Positions 7,940 through 18,487 of a stretch of DNA of 34,918 nucleotides are shown one piece after another. Position 1 is the first letter of the stretch, and each line of letters opens with the position of its first letter. Below the pieces are notes generated by a model. That model ran no database searches. It was not told where the DNA came from and saw nothing but the letters and a program-made list of their open reading frames with translations. Origin of the DNA: Acidithiobacillus ferrivorans (GTDB lineage: Bacteria; Pseudomonadota; Gammaproteobacteria; Acidithiobacillales; Acidithiobacillaceae); assembly GCA_020723125.1 (NCBI GenBank), contig DYJM01000011.1:1-34918 (forward strand), in the 5' to 3' direction. The position numbers and the translations under genes were made by a program.

Positions 7940-8869
7940 TTATTCCGCAGCCGTTTTCTGCGACTGCTTAACCATGGAAAGCGCCGTACCCACCAATGCG
8001 CCAATATTGCCGAGATCGGAAGGAATCACCAGGCTGGTACTGCTCTTGGCCAGATTTCCCCACTTTTCGATGTAGTCTTTGGCGAGCTGCATTTGCAGGG
8101 CTTCGTAGCCTCCGGGTTCACCAGCCGCTGCACCTATGACGCGGATGGCTTCGGCGGTAGCCTCGGCAACCAGTTGAATGGCCTTGGCTTCACCTTCAGC
8201 ACGCAATACTTCCGCCTGTTTGCGACCATCTGCGATATTGATATCCTGTTGCCGCTGACCTTCGGATGTGTTGATTTGCTGCTGTCTTTGACCTTCGGAT
8301 TTGGCAATCAGGGCGCGTTTTTCTCGCTCTGCGGTAATCTGCAGTTCCATGGCGCGGATGATTTCCTGGGGTGGAGTGATGTCCCGTATTTCATAGCGGA
8401 GCACCTTGACGCCCCAGTTCAGGGCCGCTTCATCCACCGCAGACGCCACCGCCGTATTGAGCAGCTGCCGGGATGACAGGGCTGCATCCAGATGCAACTT
8501 GCCGATTTCGGAACGCATGGTGGTTTGGGCCAACTGGATGACGGCAGTAAAGGGGTTGCTCGACCCATAAGCCGCCTTGACAGAATCCGTAATTTGCAAA
8601 TAGAGAATCCCGTCCACCGTCATGGTGGTGTTATCCAAGGAAATACAGGCCTGCGCGGGCACTTCCATGGGTACTTCGCGCATATCAAAACGAAAGGCCA
8701 CACGGTCCAGAAAAGGAATGATAAAATTCAGGCCAGGTTCCAGTACCGTGTGATATTTACCGAGCCTTTCCACCACCCAGGCGCGCTGCTGGGGAACCAC
8801 CCGGATGGTGGTGCGTAAAATCAGAAAAGCCGCGACAATGACAATCAGGATGATGATGAGGGAGGACAT
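7940..8869 (-). CDS. SPFH/stomatin-like membrane protein (QmcA-type)
   Basis: The 309-residue protein has one N-terminal hydrophobic anchor (residues 3-19), followed by the SPFH core: VVPQQRAWVVERLGKY, then EPGLNFIIPFLDRV and DNTTMTVDGILYLQI. The C-terminal part is a charged helical region with repeats of SEGQRQQ and AEGEAKAIQL that favours oligomerisation. It resembles E. coli QmcA and paraslipins, which form ring-like assemblies at the inner membrane and interact with proteases such as FtsH. It overlaps the nfeD-like gene by 25 bases, the classic stomatin/NfeD pairing. Confidence 0.92.
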   Translation of the reverse strand: MSSLIIILIVIVAAFLILRTTIRVVPQQRAWVVERLGKYHTVLEPGLNFIIPFLDRVAFRFDMREVPMEVPAQACISLDNTTMTVDGILYLQITDSVKAAYGSSNPFTAVIQLAQTTMRSEIGKLHLDAALSSRQLLNTAVASAVDEAALNWGVKVLRYEIRDITPPQEIIRAMELQITAEREKRALIAKSEGQRQQQINTSEGQRQQDINIADGRKQAEVLRAEGEAKAIQLVAEATAEAIRVIGAAAGEPGGYEALQMQLAKDYIEKWGNLAKSSTSLVIPSDLGNIGALVGTALSMVKQSQKTAAE

Positions 8870-9306
8870 AAAGACTCCTTGTCGGAGGGTTGCCGGGGTA
8901 GCACCCCTAAATGTAGCAGGTTATCGGTCTTGCCCACGATCACGGCGCGATCACCGGCACAGGGAGCCGGGCCATCATCGACCACCGCCATCCATTCGCT
9001 GCCCCGGTATCGCACCGTATAATGTTCATTCTGATCAGGACCGCGAATCACCTCGACCCCCTGACCCAAATCAAAGTCCGTCAGTCCCTGGGCTTTTCCA
9101 GCAAGGCGGTGGCGCAGCCACATTCCGGCTGGCAGCAATACCAGACAGTAGCCCAGAAACACCCAGTGCAACACTGCGCCAGGCAACACCAATCCGGTAA
9201 TAGCAGTAAACAGGGCAGCCAAAGCCACCGCCGCCAGGTAAAAAGTACCGGTGAACAATTCGGATATTCCCGCCACAAAAGCGATAATGACGTAAACATA
9301 AAGCAT
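8845..9306 (-). CDS. NfeD-family membrane protein (short form)
   Basis: The 153-residue protein has hydrophobic N-terminal helices (YVYVIIAFVAGI, FYLAAVALAALFTAITGLVL and a third near WVFLGYCLVLL) and a soluble C-terminal OB-fold-like domain with VRYRGSEWMAV. This is the short NfeD form without the serine-protease domain, the usual partner of SPFH proteins. The ATG at 9306 is chosen; a GTG at 9315 would add three residues. It is 30 bases downstream of glgB and overlaps the stomatin gene, so the two are translated together. Confidence 0.85.
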   Translation of the reverse strand: MLYVYVIIAFVAGISELFTGTFYLAAVALAALFTAITGLVLPGAVLHWVFLGYCLVLLPAGMWLRHRLAGKAQGLTDFDLGQGVEVIRGPDQNEHYTVRYRGSEWMAVVDDGPAPCAGDRAVIVGKTDNLLHLGVLPRQPSDKESLCPPSSSS

Positions 9307-9336
9307 AATAATCACCCACGCCGGATGTCATTCTCC

Positions 9337-11529
9337 TCAGTCCGTTCGCAAAAACAGCGCTGCCAGAGGGGGCAGAGTCAACTCCAGTGAACAGGGTAAT
9401 CCCATCCAGCTCCGCGCCTCGGCAAACAGCGGCAGGTTACCCACATTGCTGCCCTGATACGCCGCTGCATCACTGTTGAAAATTTCCCGATAAAGCCCGG
9501 CCTCCGGAACACCGATACGATAATTTTGGCGCAGCACCGGGGTAAAATTGAACACTGCCAGAATAAAAGCACCATGACGATCACGGCGCAGAAAACTGAG
9601 CACAGACTGATCAGCGTCATGGCAATCCACCCAGGCAAAACCCTCAGGGGCAAAATCCAGGTCGTGCAAAGCAGGCAAATCGCGATATAACTGCCCTAGA
9701 TCCCGACTCAGCCTCTGTATGCCCTGATGCCAGGGTATTTCCAGCAAATCCCAGTCCAGGGGCTTCCCACAATTCCACTCCGCTCCCTGAGCAAATTCAT
9801 TGCCCATGAAATTCAGTTTCTTGCCTGGATGAGCATACTGATAACTGAACAGCAGACGTAAATTGGCAAAGCGCTGCCAGGTATCGCCAGGCATTTTATC
9901 CAGCAAAGAGCGTTTACCATGGACCACCTCGTCATGAGAGAGGGGCAGCACAAAATTTTCTGCATATGCATATAGCTGACTGAAGGTCAGATCATTCTGA
10001 TGAAAGCGCCGATAAACCGGATCCTGCCGCATATAAGACAGAGTGTCATTCATCCAGCCCATATTCCATTTCATGGAAAAACCCAGCCCACCCACATAGG
10101 TGGGGCGGGAGACCATGGGCCAGGAGGTCGATTCTTCGGCAATGGTCAAAATGCCCGGATAGCGCTCATTGAGCACCACATTCATTTCCCTGAGAAAATC
10201 AATGGCTTCAAGGTTTTCCCTGCCACCATACTGGTTGGGAATCCATTCTCCCTCGTTCCGGGAATAATCCCGGTAGAGCAGGGAGGCCACCGCATCTACC
10301 CGCAAACCATCAATATGAAAACTGTCCGCCCAATAGCAGGCATTAGCCAACAGAAAATTACGGACTTCGTTGCGGCCAAAATTGAAAATATACGTCCCCC
10401 AGTCACGGTGTTCACCTTCACGGGGGTCTGCATATTCATATAAAGCGGTGCCATCAAAACGGGCCAGTCCCCAGTCATCCTTGGGGAAATGCCCCGGCAC
10501 CCAATCCAGCAGCACCCCAATACCGGCCTGATGAAAAGCATCTACAAAAGCCCGAAAACCATCCGGGTTCCCGAAGCGACTGGTCGGTGCATAATAACCG
10601 CTGACCTGATACCCCCAGGATTCGTCCAGAGGATGCTCCATCACCGGCATCAGTTCGATATGGGTGTAACCCATGTCCTGCACATAGCGCAGCAGACGTT
10701 CGGCAAGCTCGTCATAGCCCAGAAAGTCCCCTTTCTCGTCGCGCTGCCAGGATCCTAGATGCACTTCGTAAATATTCATCGGGGCATGCTGCCAGTCGGC
10801 CTGCGTCCGCGCAGTCATCCAGTCCTGATCCTTCCAGACATGCTGACTGTCCACTACCCGGGCTGCAGTACTTGGACGTCTTTCAAAAGCATTGGCATAT
10901 GGATCGGTTTTCACAAAAACCGCGCCGGAATCCCGGTGACGGAGTTCAAACTTGTAAATTTCGCCCAATTCCAGTCCGGGAATGAACAATTCCCAGAGGC
11001 CACTCATTCCCCGGACCCGCATCGGGTGATAACGACCGTCCCAGTGATTAAAATCGCCAACGACACTGACCCGCTCCGCATTGGGTGCCCAAACGGCAAA
11101 AAACACGCCCTCGACACCTTCATGATAACGGCGATGGGCACCCAGATGTCGATAGGCTTCATATAATCGGCCTTCACTGAACAAATACACTTCCAGATCG
11201 CCCAGTACCGGACTGAACACGTAGGGATCATAAGCTTCGTGCGTGCCCAGGGAATCCTGCCAGCGGTAACGATAGGGGGTGGGCAGGCTTTCTCCGGTAT
11301 GGATAAAAATCCCGTCGGGATGCTGCATGGTCATCAGCACCCATCCCTGCGGGGTTTGCAGTTCTACCTGAGTGGCGCCCGGCAGAAAAACGCGCTGTAC
11401 TGCACTCTCATCATTGGCCGCCCGATGCTGTCCCAACCAGGCGAAAGGATCGTGATGACGGGCATTGCGAATGGCTATTTCTTCTTGATCCAAATCTTTA
11501 CCATGATTTTTCGGAGGTAATTTTATCAC
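9337..11529 (-). CDS. glgB: 1,4-alpha-glucan branching enzyme
   Basis: This GH13 enzyme (730 residues; E. coli 728) makes alpha-1,6 branches in glycogen. Order: an N-terminal domain with PFAWLGQH, a CBM48-like domain with [16 protein letters not shown], the TIM barrel, then an all-beta C-terminus. The nucleophile is Asp412 in [16 protein letters not shown] and the acid/base is Glu465 in [10 protein letters not shown], spaced by 53 residues as in E. coli. The start is GTG at 11529, six bases after AAGGAG; an adjacent GTG at 11532 is possible. The longer ATG at 11598 is rejected because it extends into the intergenic region. It is divergent from glgC. Confidence 0.96.
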   Translation of the reverse strand: MIKLPPKNHGKDLDQEEIAIRNARHHDPFAWLGQHRAANDESAVQRVFLPGATQVELQTPQGWVLMTMQHPDGIFIHTGESLPTPYRYRWQDSLGTHEAYDPYVFSPVLGDLEVYLFSEGRLYEAYRHLGAHRRYHEGVEGVFFAVWAPNAERVSVVGDFNHWDGRYHPMRVRGMSGLWELFIPGLELGEIYKFELRHRDSGAVFVKTDPYANAFERRPSTAARVVDSQHVWKDQDWMTARTQADWQHAPMNIYEVHLGSWQRDEKGDFLGYDELAERLLRYVQDMGYTHIELMPVMEHPLDESWGYQVSGYYAPTSRFGNPDGFRAFVDAFHQAGIGVLLDWVPGHFPKDDWGLARFDGTALYEYADPREGEHRDWGTYIFNFGRNEVRNFLLANACYWADSFHIDGLRVDAVASLLYRDYSRNEGEWIPNQYGGRENLEAIDFLREMNVVLNERYPGILTIAEESTSWPMVSRPTYVGGLGFSMKWNMGWMNDTLSYMRQDPVYRRFHQNDLTFSQLYAYAENFVLPLSHDEVVHGKRSLLDKMPGDTWQRFANLRLLFSYQYAHPGKKLNFMGNEFAQGAEWNCGKPLDWDLLEIPWHQGIQRLSRDLGQLYRDLPALHDLDFAPEGFAWVDCHDADQSVLSFLRRDRHGAFILAVFNFTPVLRQNYRIGVPEAGLYREIFNSDAAAYQGSNVGNLPLFAEARSWMGLPCSLELTLPPLAALFLRTD

Positions 11530-11717
11530 CACAATCTCCTTTTCTTCATTGTGATTGAGGAGCTTCTTTGAGCATAACACATCAGCGCAAAACGCCATTG
11601 TTTATTTATCCGCTTGCCGCCATCCTTCAAGTCCAGTACCTTTAAACCGAAAGCACGGGAGAATCCTGTCTATACTCCAGGTCAGGTGTAATACCAGTGC
11701 CCGACAAGGAGAAGAGC
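11530..11717. promoter_or_regulatory. Divergent glgB/glgC intergenic control region
   Basis: These 188 bases separate the two divergent starts and should hold both promoters. Ribosome-binding sites are clear: AAGGAG (minus strand) before glgB and AAGGAGAAG before glgC. TATACT at 11671-11676 could be a -10 element for glgC, but no good -35 hexamer sits 17 bases upstream. No operator-like palindrome was seen. Confidence 0.35.
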
Positions 11718-13025
11718 ATGTCCGAAGAAAACCAGAGTGGCCCCAGCAATTCCCCGCGCTTTGTCAGTAACCTTACCAAAAACACCCTCGCCCTGGTCCT
11801 GGCGGGCGGTCGTGGCAGTCGCCTCGGACCATTGACCGACTGGCGCGCCAAGCCCGCGGTGCCTTTCGGGGGCAAATTCCGCATCATTGATTTTTGTTTA
11901 TCCAACTGCATGAACTCCGGCATTCGCCGTATTGGTGTGCTGACCCAGTACAAAGCGCACAGCTTGATTCGCCATCTTCAACTGGGCTGGGGGTTTCTGA
12001 GGGGTGAGTTCAGCGAGTTCATTGAGATTCTCCCTGCTCAACAGCGCATGAATACCGGCTGGTACAAGGGTACCGCTGACGCCATTTTTCAGAATATCGA
12101 TATTTTGCGTGCTCATCGGCCGCGTTATGTGATTGTTCTCGCTGGCGACCATATTTACAAGATGGACTATGGTCAGATGCTCGCCGAGCATGTGCAAAGC
12201 CAGGCAGACATGAGCGTCGCCTGCATTGAGGTCCCTATGGAAGAAGCCAAGGGTTTTGGGGTCATGACTGTTAACCACGAAGAACGGGTGACCGGTTTTA
12301 CCGAAAAACCCAGTGACCCCACACCAACCCCCAACAACCCCGACCGCGCACTGGCGAGCATGGGTATTTATGTGTTCAACACCGATTTTCTGTATGAGCA
12401 GCTCATCCGCGACGCGGACAGTCGCGAGTCCAGCCACGATTTTGGCAATGATCTCATCCCCTACATGGTGCCCCGCTACCGGGTCATGGCTCACCGCTTC
12501 CGCAACAGCTGTATTTCCAGCAATGAAGGCAAGGTCAGTCGTTGCTACTGGCGGGATGTAGGGACGGTTGACGCCTACTGGTCTGCCAACATTGATCTGG
12601 TGCATGTAACCCCGGATCTGGATTTGTACGACAGCCGCTGGCCCATCTGGACCTATCAGGAGCAACTCCCACCTGCCAAATTTGTCTTTGACGACGAAGG
12701 AAGGCGCGGCATGGCCCTGGACAGTATTGTCTCGGGAGGTTGTATCATCAGTGGGGCCACGGTCCGTCGTTCCCTGCTGTTTTCCAATGTCCGGGTCAAT
12801 GATGGCCACACCCTCATCGAAGATTCGGTGATTTTGCCCAACGTGCGCATGGGTGAAGGGACACGCCTGCGTAAAGTCGTCGTCGACAAGGGTACTATCA
12901 TCCCTGACGGGCTGGTGGTGGGCGAAGATCCTGCCGAAGACGCCCGCCGCTTTTATCGAACACCCAATGGCGTCACCCTGATTACTCCGGAGTTACTAGG
13001 CCAGCAACTACATTTTGTGAGGTGA
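11718..13025 (+). CDS. glgC: Glucose-1-phosphate adenylyltransferase (ADP-glucose pyrophosphorylase)
   Basis: The 435-residue enzyme (E. coli 431) makes ADP-glucose from ATP and glucose 1-phosphate, the committed step of bacterial glycogen synthesis. The N-terminal nucleotidyltransferase has [15 protein letters not shown], the [14 protein letters not shown] segment and the substrate loop GTADAIFQN. The C-terminal left-handed beta-helix carries the [16 protein letters not shown] and [12 protein letters not shown] repeats. The allosteric N-terminal arginine/lysine region is partly conserved (RAKPAVPF). The ATG at 11718 follows AAGGAGAAG; the in-frame GTG at 11697 is less likely. Four bases separate it from the first GH57 gene. 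Confidence 0.97.
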   Translation: MSEENQSGPSNSPRFVSNLTKNTLALVLAGGRGSRLGPLTDWRAKPAVPFGGKFRIIDFCLSNCMNSGIRRIGVLTQYKAHSLIRHLQLGWGFLRGEFSEFIEILPAQQRMNTGWYKGTADAIFQNIDILRAHRPRYVIVLAGDHIYKMDYGQMLAEHVQSQADMSVACIEVPMEEAKGFGVMTVNHEERVTGFTEKPSDPTPTPNNPDRALASMGIYVFNTDFLYEQLIRDADSRESSHDFGNDLIPYMVPRYRVMAHRFRNSCISSNEGKVSRCYWRDVGTVDAYWSANIDLVHVTPDLDLYDSRWPIWTYQEQLPPAKFVFDDEGRRGMALDSIVSGGCIISGATVRRSLLFSNVRVNDGHTLIEDSVILPNVRMGEGTRLRKVVVDKGTIIPDGLVVGEDPAEDARRFYRTPNGVTLITPELLGQQLHFVR

Positions 13026-13029
13026 CCTT

Positions 13030-14730
13030 ATGCCCCCCGCACGCGCACTTCATGTCATTTTCTGCTGGCATATGCACCAGCCCGATTATCGCAATGCAGA
13101 TGGGCAGTACGCCTTGCCCTGGACCTACCTGCACGCCTGCAAGGATTATGCAGACATGATCGCGCATTATGAGGAAAACCCTCTGGCTCGGGGCGTATTC
13201 AACTTTGTACCCATTCTGGTTGAGCAAATTGAAGATTACACCAGGCAATTTGAAAGCGGGCATTTTCGCGACCCTCTACTCATCGCCCTGGCCAGCCCTG
13301 ATCTAAAAAGCCTGAACAACGAGCAACGACATCACCTCATGGAGCAATGTTTTCGTCTGGATCCGGAACATATGCTGAATCCCTTTCCCGGATACCGCCG
13401 CCTCCATGAAATCTATACCATCATGCACAGTGATCCGGCGGAACTTTCTGACTATTTGTCCATCCAGTATCTGGCCGACCTGCTGGTCTGGTATCACCTG
13501 GCCTGGACTGGTGAAACGGTGCGACGCGGCAGCCCGCTCATTCAGAAGTTGATGGACAAGGGACACGGTTTCACGCTCGCAGACCGCCAGGATTTACTGC
13601 AATTTATCGGTAAGTTGATCGGCGGACTGATTCCCCGTTACCGCGCCCTGGCTGAAGCAGGACGTATCGAAATATCCACCACCCCCTACTATCACCCCAT
13701 TGGTCCATTGCTGCTGGACTTTGCTGCCGCCCGGGAAGCCGTACCCGATGCGCCATTGCCCGAATCCCCTGAGTACCCTGGCGGGGTCGAGCGTGCGCGC
13801 TGGCATATTGAACGCGCCCAGACTTATCATCCGCAACATTTCGGCATTGCCGCCCGGGGCATGTGGCCAGCAGAGGGCGGGGTTTCAGCCGCCTTTGTCA
13901 AAATGCTGGGTGAAGCTCAGGTAGCCTGGACGGCTTCGGGAGAAGGCGTACTCACGCATAGCCTGCTGCGCAGCGATGACGATTCTGCACCACGCGGTCG
14001 GGCCGAATATTTATACAAGGCTTATCGCCTCGAAAACCAGGGACCGGCGCTGTTCTTTCGGGATGACGCGCTCTCTGACACCATCGGTTTTGACTATAAA
14101 ACCTGGTTTGGCCACGATGCAGTCATCGATTTCGTGCATAAGCTCGAAGCCATCTGGCGCCAGACGGAAGATCAGGATCATCCCGTTGTCAGCATCATTC
14201 TTGATGGAGAAAATGCCTGGGAATACTACCCCTACAATGGCTACTATTTTCTTTCCGAGCTCTACCGGTCCCTTTCCAATCATCCCCATATCAAAATGTG
14301 TACCTTCAGCGACTATGTCCAGGACCATCCGGAAGCCATCAAAAGCATTCCGGATCTTGCCGCCGGGAGTTGGGTCTATGGCAATTTCAGCACCTGGATT
14401 GGCGATGGAGCCAAAAACCGGGCCTGGGACATGCTCTGCACCGCCAAGCAGGATGTTGACCAGCATTTTGCCGGACTCACCCCCGAACTGCAGGAAGAAA
14501 TCACTGAACAATTAGGTCGTTGCGAGGGCTCGGACTGGTTCTGGTGGTTCGGGGATTACAATCCTGCCGATTCGGTCAGGGATTTTGATCACCTGTTCAG
14601 GATGAACCTGCGCAAACTTTATAACCTGATGCAAATTTCTCCTCCAGAAACCCTCAACGAACCCATCAGTCATGGTGGGGGACCCGCCGAATCTGGAGGT
14701 ACCATGCGCCGCACCCATATGGAAGGATAA
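13030..14730 (+). CDS. GH57 family alpha-glucan hydrolase/transferase
   Basis: The 566-residue protein opens with the GH57 motif HMHQPDY (residues 14-20). The catalytic nucleophile is Glu282 in MWPAEGGVS and the acid/base candidate is Asp392 in LDGENAWEYY, followed by an alpha-helical region ending near RKLYNLM. This resembles the amylopullulanase/alpha-amylase type of GH57 (COG1449), with an (alpha/beta)7 barrel. It has no signal peptide, so it should act in the cytosol on glycogen or maltodextrins; bond specificity cannot be decided. It lies four bases after glgC and three before the second GH57 gene. Confidence 0.88.
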   Translation: MPPARALHVIFCWHMHQPDYRNADGQYALPWTYLHACKDYADMIAHYEENPLARGVFNFVPILVEQIEDYTRQFESGHFRDPLLIALASPDLKSLNNEQRHHLMEQCFRLDPEHMLNPFPGYRRLHEIYTIMHSDPAELSDYLSIQYLADLLVWYHLAWTGETVRRGSPLIQKLMDKGHGFTLADRQDLLQFIGKLIGGLIPRYRALAEAGRIEISTTPYYHPIGPLLLDFAAAREAVPDAPLPESPEYPGGVERARWHIERAQTYHPQHFGIAARGMWPAEGGVSAAFVKMLGEAQVAWTASGEGVLTHSLLRSDDDSAPRGRAEYLYKAYRLENQGPALFFRDDALSDTIGFDYKTWFGHDAVIDFVHKLEAIWRQTEDQDHPVVSIILDGENAWEYYPYNGYYFLSELYRSLSNHPHIKMCTFSDYVQDHPEAIKSIPDLAAGSWVYGNFSTWIGDGAKNRAWDMLCTAKQDVDQHFAGLTPELQEEITEQLGRCEGSDWFWWFGDYNPADSVRDFDHLFRMNLRKLYNLMQISPPETLNEPISHGGGPAESGGTMRRTHMEG

Positions 14731-14733
14731 GCA

Positions 14734-16761
14734 ATGACCCACAGCACCCCCCTCCTCCTGGGCGTCCACGCCCATCAGCCGGTTGGTAATTTTCCGCAAG
14801 TGATTGATGACGCCGTACTGCGCTGTTATCACCCCTTTCTTGAAGCCATGCATCGCTTTCCTGAATTTCCCTTTGCCATTCATATCAGTGGCTGGTTACT
14901 CCAATACATGGTGCAACAGCACCCCAACACCATAAAACTGCTGCAGGAAATGGTCACCCGCCAGCAGGCGGAGCTGGTGGGCGCCGGGGACACCGAACCG
15001 GTGCTGGCGGCTATTCCCCATGCAGATCGCATCACCCAACTGGAAGCCATGGCCGCCCGGCTGGACAAAAATTTCGGACAGCGCCCGGTGGGTGCCTGGC
15101 TGACCGAGCGCGTTTGGGATCCCAGCGTGGTTCCCGCCTTGCAAGAGGCGGGAATTCAATATGTGATGGTGGATGATTATCACTTTCTCTGCGCTGGGGC
15201 CTCTAGCAACCAACTCGGCAGCTTTCATCGCACCGAAGAAAATGGCCAGGCTATAGATGTTTTCCCCATTTCCGAAGCCTTGCGTTATCGCCTGCCTTTC
15301 TCGGAGGCCGCTGCCGCAGTCAGTTATATCGAAGAAATATCTGCGCATAATCCGGGTAGCGCCGGGATTTATTTTGATGACATCGAAAAGTTCGGGGTCT
15401 GGCCGGAGACTTATAGTTGGGTTTATGAAAAAGGCTGGCTGGAACAGTTTCTCCAGGGCGTCCTGAATTCTCCACACATTCAACCCATGCATTTCAAGGA
15501 TTATCTGCACCAGCATCGACCCCAGGGTATGATTTATCTACCCACGGTGTCCTACAGTGAAATGAACGAATGGACACTGGCACCGGAGGCGGCCCGCAAC
15601 TATGCGGCTTTTCTGGAACAGGAAAAGGCTGCAGGCCGCCTGGACCTACGCAAGCCACTCATTCGTGGCGGAATATGGAAAAACTTTCTGACCCGATATC
15701 CCGAGTCCAACTGGATGCAGAAACGCATGCTGCAATTATCCCGGCGCTTTCATGCTTTGCCCAAGCGCCAGCAAAGCAAGCAGATGCGTGCGGACTTACA
15801 TGAAACCCAAGCCAATGATGCCTATTGGCACGGGCTGTTTGGCGGCATTTATCTGCCGCACCTGCGCCGGGCGGTGTACCATGCCATGCTTCGACTGGAA
15901 GCGCAGCTCGATAAAATCCAGGCACGTCCAGGTTTGCAGTACATTGACGTGGATATGGATGGTCATGAAGAGCTGTATTATCACAATGGCGATCAACAGT
16001 TGATCATTCGCCCGACTCCCGCCGCCGCCGTGGCCGAGTGGGATTGTTACAAACTGCATCACAATCTTGGCGATACCCTGGCACGGCGCGACGAGGCCTA
16101 CTACGACAAAATCCGGCACGGGGCAGTGGATCATGCGGCGCCCAGTGAAGGTATTGCATCCGCCCATGACCGCATCAGCTTCAAAACAGAAATTAAGGCA
16201 GATGATCTGCTTGCCGACACCACCCCCTGCCACAGTTTTCAGGAGTGGCTGGATAATGTCGCAGTCACGTATCCGGAAAGCAGCATCGTTCAGGATGCTC
16301 CCCATTTTGCGGGCGGTATCGCTGACAGCTGGGCGGTCAGTAAAGCCTATAGCCTCGCCCATAAAGGACTGATGGTGCATTTTCGGATAGAATCACCAGC
16401 TTCCCAACAAAATACAGAGTCTCACCATTTTCAGACTCGGCTATTTCTGGCTATGCCCAGTTGTGATGGGCCGGCGGGACAGTTTTTTGCGGATGGACAA
16501 TCCCAGGGTGGCTTCGGACTTCCCATCCAGGGTGAAAAAACCCGACAAATCGTGCTGGAAGATGCCGTAATGGGCGGTAAAATCATCCTCCATTGCAATC
16601 CACCGGTGCGCTGGGAGGCTGCGCCCCATCTGACCGTTTCCCAATCCGAAGCGGGCTTTGAAAAAATCATGCAGGCCCTGCAACTGGATTTTTACTGGGA
16701 CCTGACGGCTGGCAAGACGCAACATATCGAAATTCTTACGGAGATCATCGCCTATGACTGA
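14734..16761 (+). CDS. GH57 4-alpha-glucanotransferase-like enzyme
   Basis: The 675-residue protein resembles the Thermococcus litoralis 4-alpha-glucanotransferase group. HAHQPVGNF is at residues 12-20, the nucleophile Glu125 lies in WLTERVWDPS, and the catalytic aspartate (215 or 216) lies in IYFDDIEKFGVWP. The C-terminal half (from about 370) has beta-rich segments with DVDMDGHEELYYHN, matching the DUF1925/DUF1926-type domains of that group. It would shuffle or trim alpha-1,4-glucan chains in the cytosol. It is distinct from the neighbouring GH57, so the operon carries two different catalytic types. It overlaps the ROK kinase gene by eight bases. Confidence 0.88.
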   Translation: MTHSTPLLLGVHAHQPVGNFPQVIDDAVLRCYHPFLEAMHRFPEFPFAIHISGWLLQYMVQQHPNTIKLLQEMVTRQQAELVGAGDTEPVLAAIPHADRITQLEAMAARLDKNFGQRPVGAWLTERVWDPSVVPALQEAGIQYVMVDDYHFLCAGASSNQLGSFHRTEENGQAIDVFPISEALRYRLPFSEAAAAVSYIEEISAHNPGSAGIYFDDIEKFGVWPETYSWVYEKGWLEQFLQGVLNSPHIQPMHFKDYLHQHRPQGMIYLPTVSYSEMNEWTLAPEAARNYAAFLEQEKAAGRLDLRKPLIRGGIWKNFLTRYPESNWMQKRMLQLSRRFHALPKRQQSKQMRADLHETQANDAYWHGLFGGIYLPHLRRAVYHAMLRLEAQLDKIQARPGLQYIDVDMDGHEELYYHNGDQQLIIRPTPAAAVAEWDCYKLHHNLGDTLARRDEAYYDKIRHGAVDHAAPSEGIASAHDRISFKTEIKADDLLADTTPCHSFQEWLDNVAVTYPESSIVQDAPHFAGGIADSWAVSKAYSLAHKGLMVHFRIESPASQQNTESHHFQTRLFLAMPSCDGPAGQFFADGQSQGGFGLPIQGEKTRQIVLEDAVMGGKIILHCNPPVRWEAAPHLTVSQSEAGFEKIMQALQLDFYWDLTAGKTQHIEILTEIIAYD

Positions 16762-17698
16762 GAAACTGACCATAGGCATTGATGTCGGTGGCACCAATTT
16801 ACGTTTTGGGGTTTTCCGGGGCAATGAATGTCTGGACAGTATTCGCCATGAAGTCGATCTACACGCCAAATGCGCTGCGGCAGCCGATTCAGAAAGCGCT
16901 GCCCGACTGTTCACGGAACTGCTTGAAGCAGGCATTGCTCAACTCCGCCATCAATATCCGGAAATTGTTCGAGTCGGGGTGGCCGTGCCCGGTTTTGTGA
17001 ATGCCAAAGGCGTATTGCTGCAATCGCCCAACATTCCGCAACTCATCAACTTTGATTTGCAAAGCGCCGTTCAGAACGCCTGCCAATTGCCTGTACTCAT
17101 CGAAAATGACGCCAATGCTGCCGGATATGGCGAATTCTGGGAAGAAAAACAGGAAAATCCCGAATTGCGTGATCTCTTGTACGTCGGCCTGGGTACGGGT
17201 GTCGGTGGTGGGTGGGTCCATGATGACCGCCCCTGGCGCGGTGAACATGGAACCGCCATGGAGATAGGGCACCTCATCGTGGTCCCCGGCGGAAGACGCT
17301 GCGGATGTGGTAATCAGGGGTGTCTGGAACAATATGCCTCGGCACGCGGAATCCAGTCCAGTTATGTGGAACTGACCGGTACAGCACCAGATACTGCCGT
17401 TATTGCCCAGATGGCCAGCGATGGACGCCCCGAAGCCAGTCAAACCTTTCGGATGGCCGGTGATTATCTGGGACAAGCCCTGGCCAGCATCTCGAAGGTT
17501 GCCGATGTCCGGGTCATTCGGGTGGGTGGCGGGGTCAGCGCGGCCTGGGATTGTTTTGCACCAGCACTCATGCAACGCCTGGACGCCGATTTGATTCCCG
17601 CGCTGCGCGGCGAGGTGGAAGTCAAACGCGGCAATCATGATGATCTCGCCGGAATGCGCGGGGTCGCCCTGCTGGCCGATCAGGAACTCAGCCAATAA
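16754..17698 (+). CDS. ROK-family glucokinase
   Basis: The 314-residue kinase has the ATP-binding motif DVGGTN (residues 10-15), the catalytic ENDANAAGYGE region (Asp119), EIGH at 170-173 and the zinc motif CGCGNQGCLEQY (Cys183, Cys185, Cys190). These define ROK sugar kinases. In this operon glucose is the likely substrate, released by the GH57 enzymes and fed back as glucose 6-phosphate. The start overlaps the upstream gene by eight bases and the stop lies three bases before murI. Another hexose cannot be excluded. Confidence 0.87.
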   Translation: MTEKLTIGIDVGGTNLRFGVFRGNECLDSIRHEVDLHAKCAAAADSESAARLFTELLEAGIAQLRHQYPEIVRVGVAVPGFVNAKGVLLQSPNIPQLINFDLQSAVQNACQLPVLIENDANAAGYGEFWEEKQENPELRDLLYVGLGTGVGGGWVHDDRPWRGEHGTAMEIGHLIVVPGGRRCGCGNQGCLEQYASARGIQSSYVELTGTAPDTAVIAQMASDGRPEASQTFRMAGDYLGQALASISKVADVRVIRVGGGVSAAWDCFAPALMQRLDADLIPALRGEVEVKRGNHDDLAGMRGVALLADQELSQ

Positions 17699-17701
17699 GC
17701 G

Positions 17702-18487
17702 ATGCGTATCGGAGTTTTTGATTCTGGACTGGGTGGTCTCAGCACCCTGCTCTCCTGCCTGCGTTATTTGCCTGATGCCCATTTTCTGTTTTATGGCGAC
17801 AGCGCTCATAGTCCCTATGGCGACAAAAGCGCCGGCGAAGTACAACAATGGACGGAAGATGCTTATGCCTGGTTTGTCCGGCATGGCGTAGATGCCGTGG
17901 TACTGGCTTGCAACACGGCTACCAGCGCGGCAGCCCTACCTCTGCGGGAATATGCGGACGTGCCCATCATTGGTATTGAACCCGCCATCAAAAAAGCGCT
18001 GATGCTTTATCCCGAAGGCAGGATTCTCCTGCTGGCCACAGCCATGACCGTCACTGGTGAAAAACTGCGTAATCTCCTGACGCAATTACCAAATGCCGAA
18101 CAACGCGTGCAGCCTCTGGCTTGTCCGGGTCTGGCAGATCGCATTGAATCCCAGAGCAATGACTGGCAGCAGCAAGTCCAGGAGTATCTGCACAATCATG
18201 TTCTGCCTTTTTACTCGACAGACACTCAAGTCATTGTGCTGGGCTGCACCCATTACTGTTGGATCAGCAACTGGCTGCCAGAGCTGAATGGACGGAATAT
18301 TCCCACCCTGGATGGCAATGATGGCGTGGCGCGGCAATTATGTCGCAGGCTCGACATACAGAGCCTCCCGGACACGCCACCGGACTTGCCCGCTGAAGCA
18401 TCCATTGATTTTTATTTTACCGCCGCCGCAGCTGAAAAGACGCAAGTTGCCCGTCGCCTGCTGCGCGCTCACGGGGTCAAAACCTAG
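17702..18487 (+). CDS. murI: Glutamate racemase
   Basis: The 261-residue enzyme makes D-glutamate for peptidoglycan. It shows VFDSGLGG (5-12), the two catalytic cysteines in ACNTATS (Cys70) and GCTHY (Cys182), and the YGDSAHSPYG substrate loop. The length is normal for the family. It is the last gene of the glgC-GH57-GH57-ROK run, three bases after the kinase stop, so at least part of its transcription is shared with glycogen genes. It converges with the SoxK-like gene and overlaps its end by four bases. Confidence 0.95.
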   Translation: MRIGVFDSGLGGLSTLLSCLRYLPDAHFLFYGDSAHSPYGDKSAGEVQQWTEDAYAWFVRHGVDAVVLACNTATSAAALPLREYADVPIIGIEPAIKKALMLYPEGRILLLATAMTVTGEKLRNLLTQLPNAEQRVQPLACPGLADRIESQSNDWQQQVQEYLHNHVLPFYSTDTQVIVLGCTHYCWISNWLPELNGRNIPTLDGNDGVARQLCRRLDIQSLPDTPPDLPAEASIDFYFTAAAAEKTQVARRLLRAHGVKT

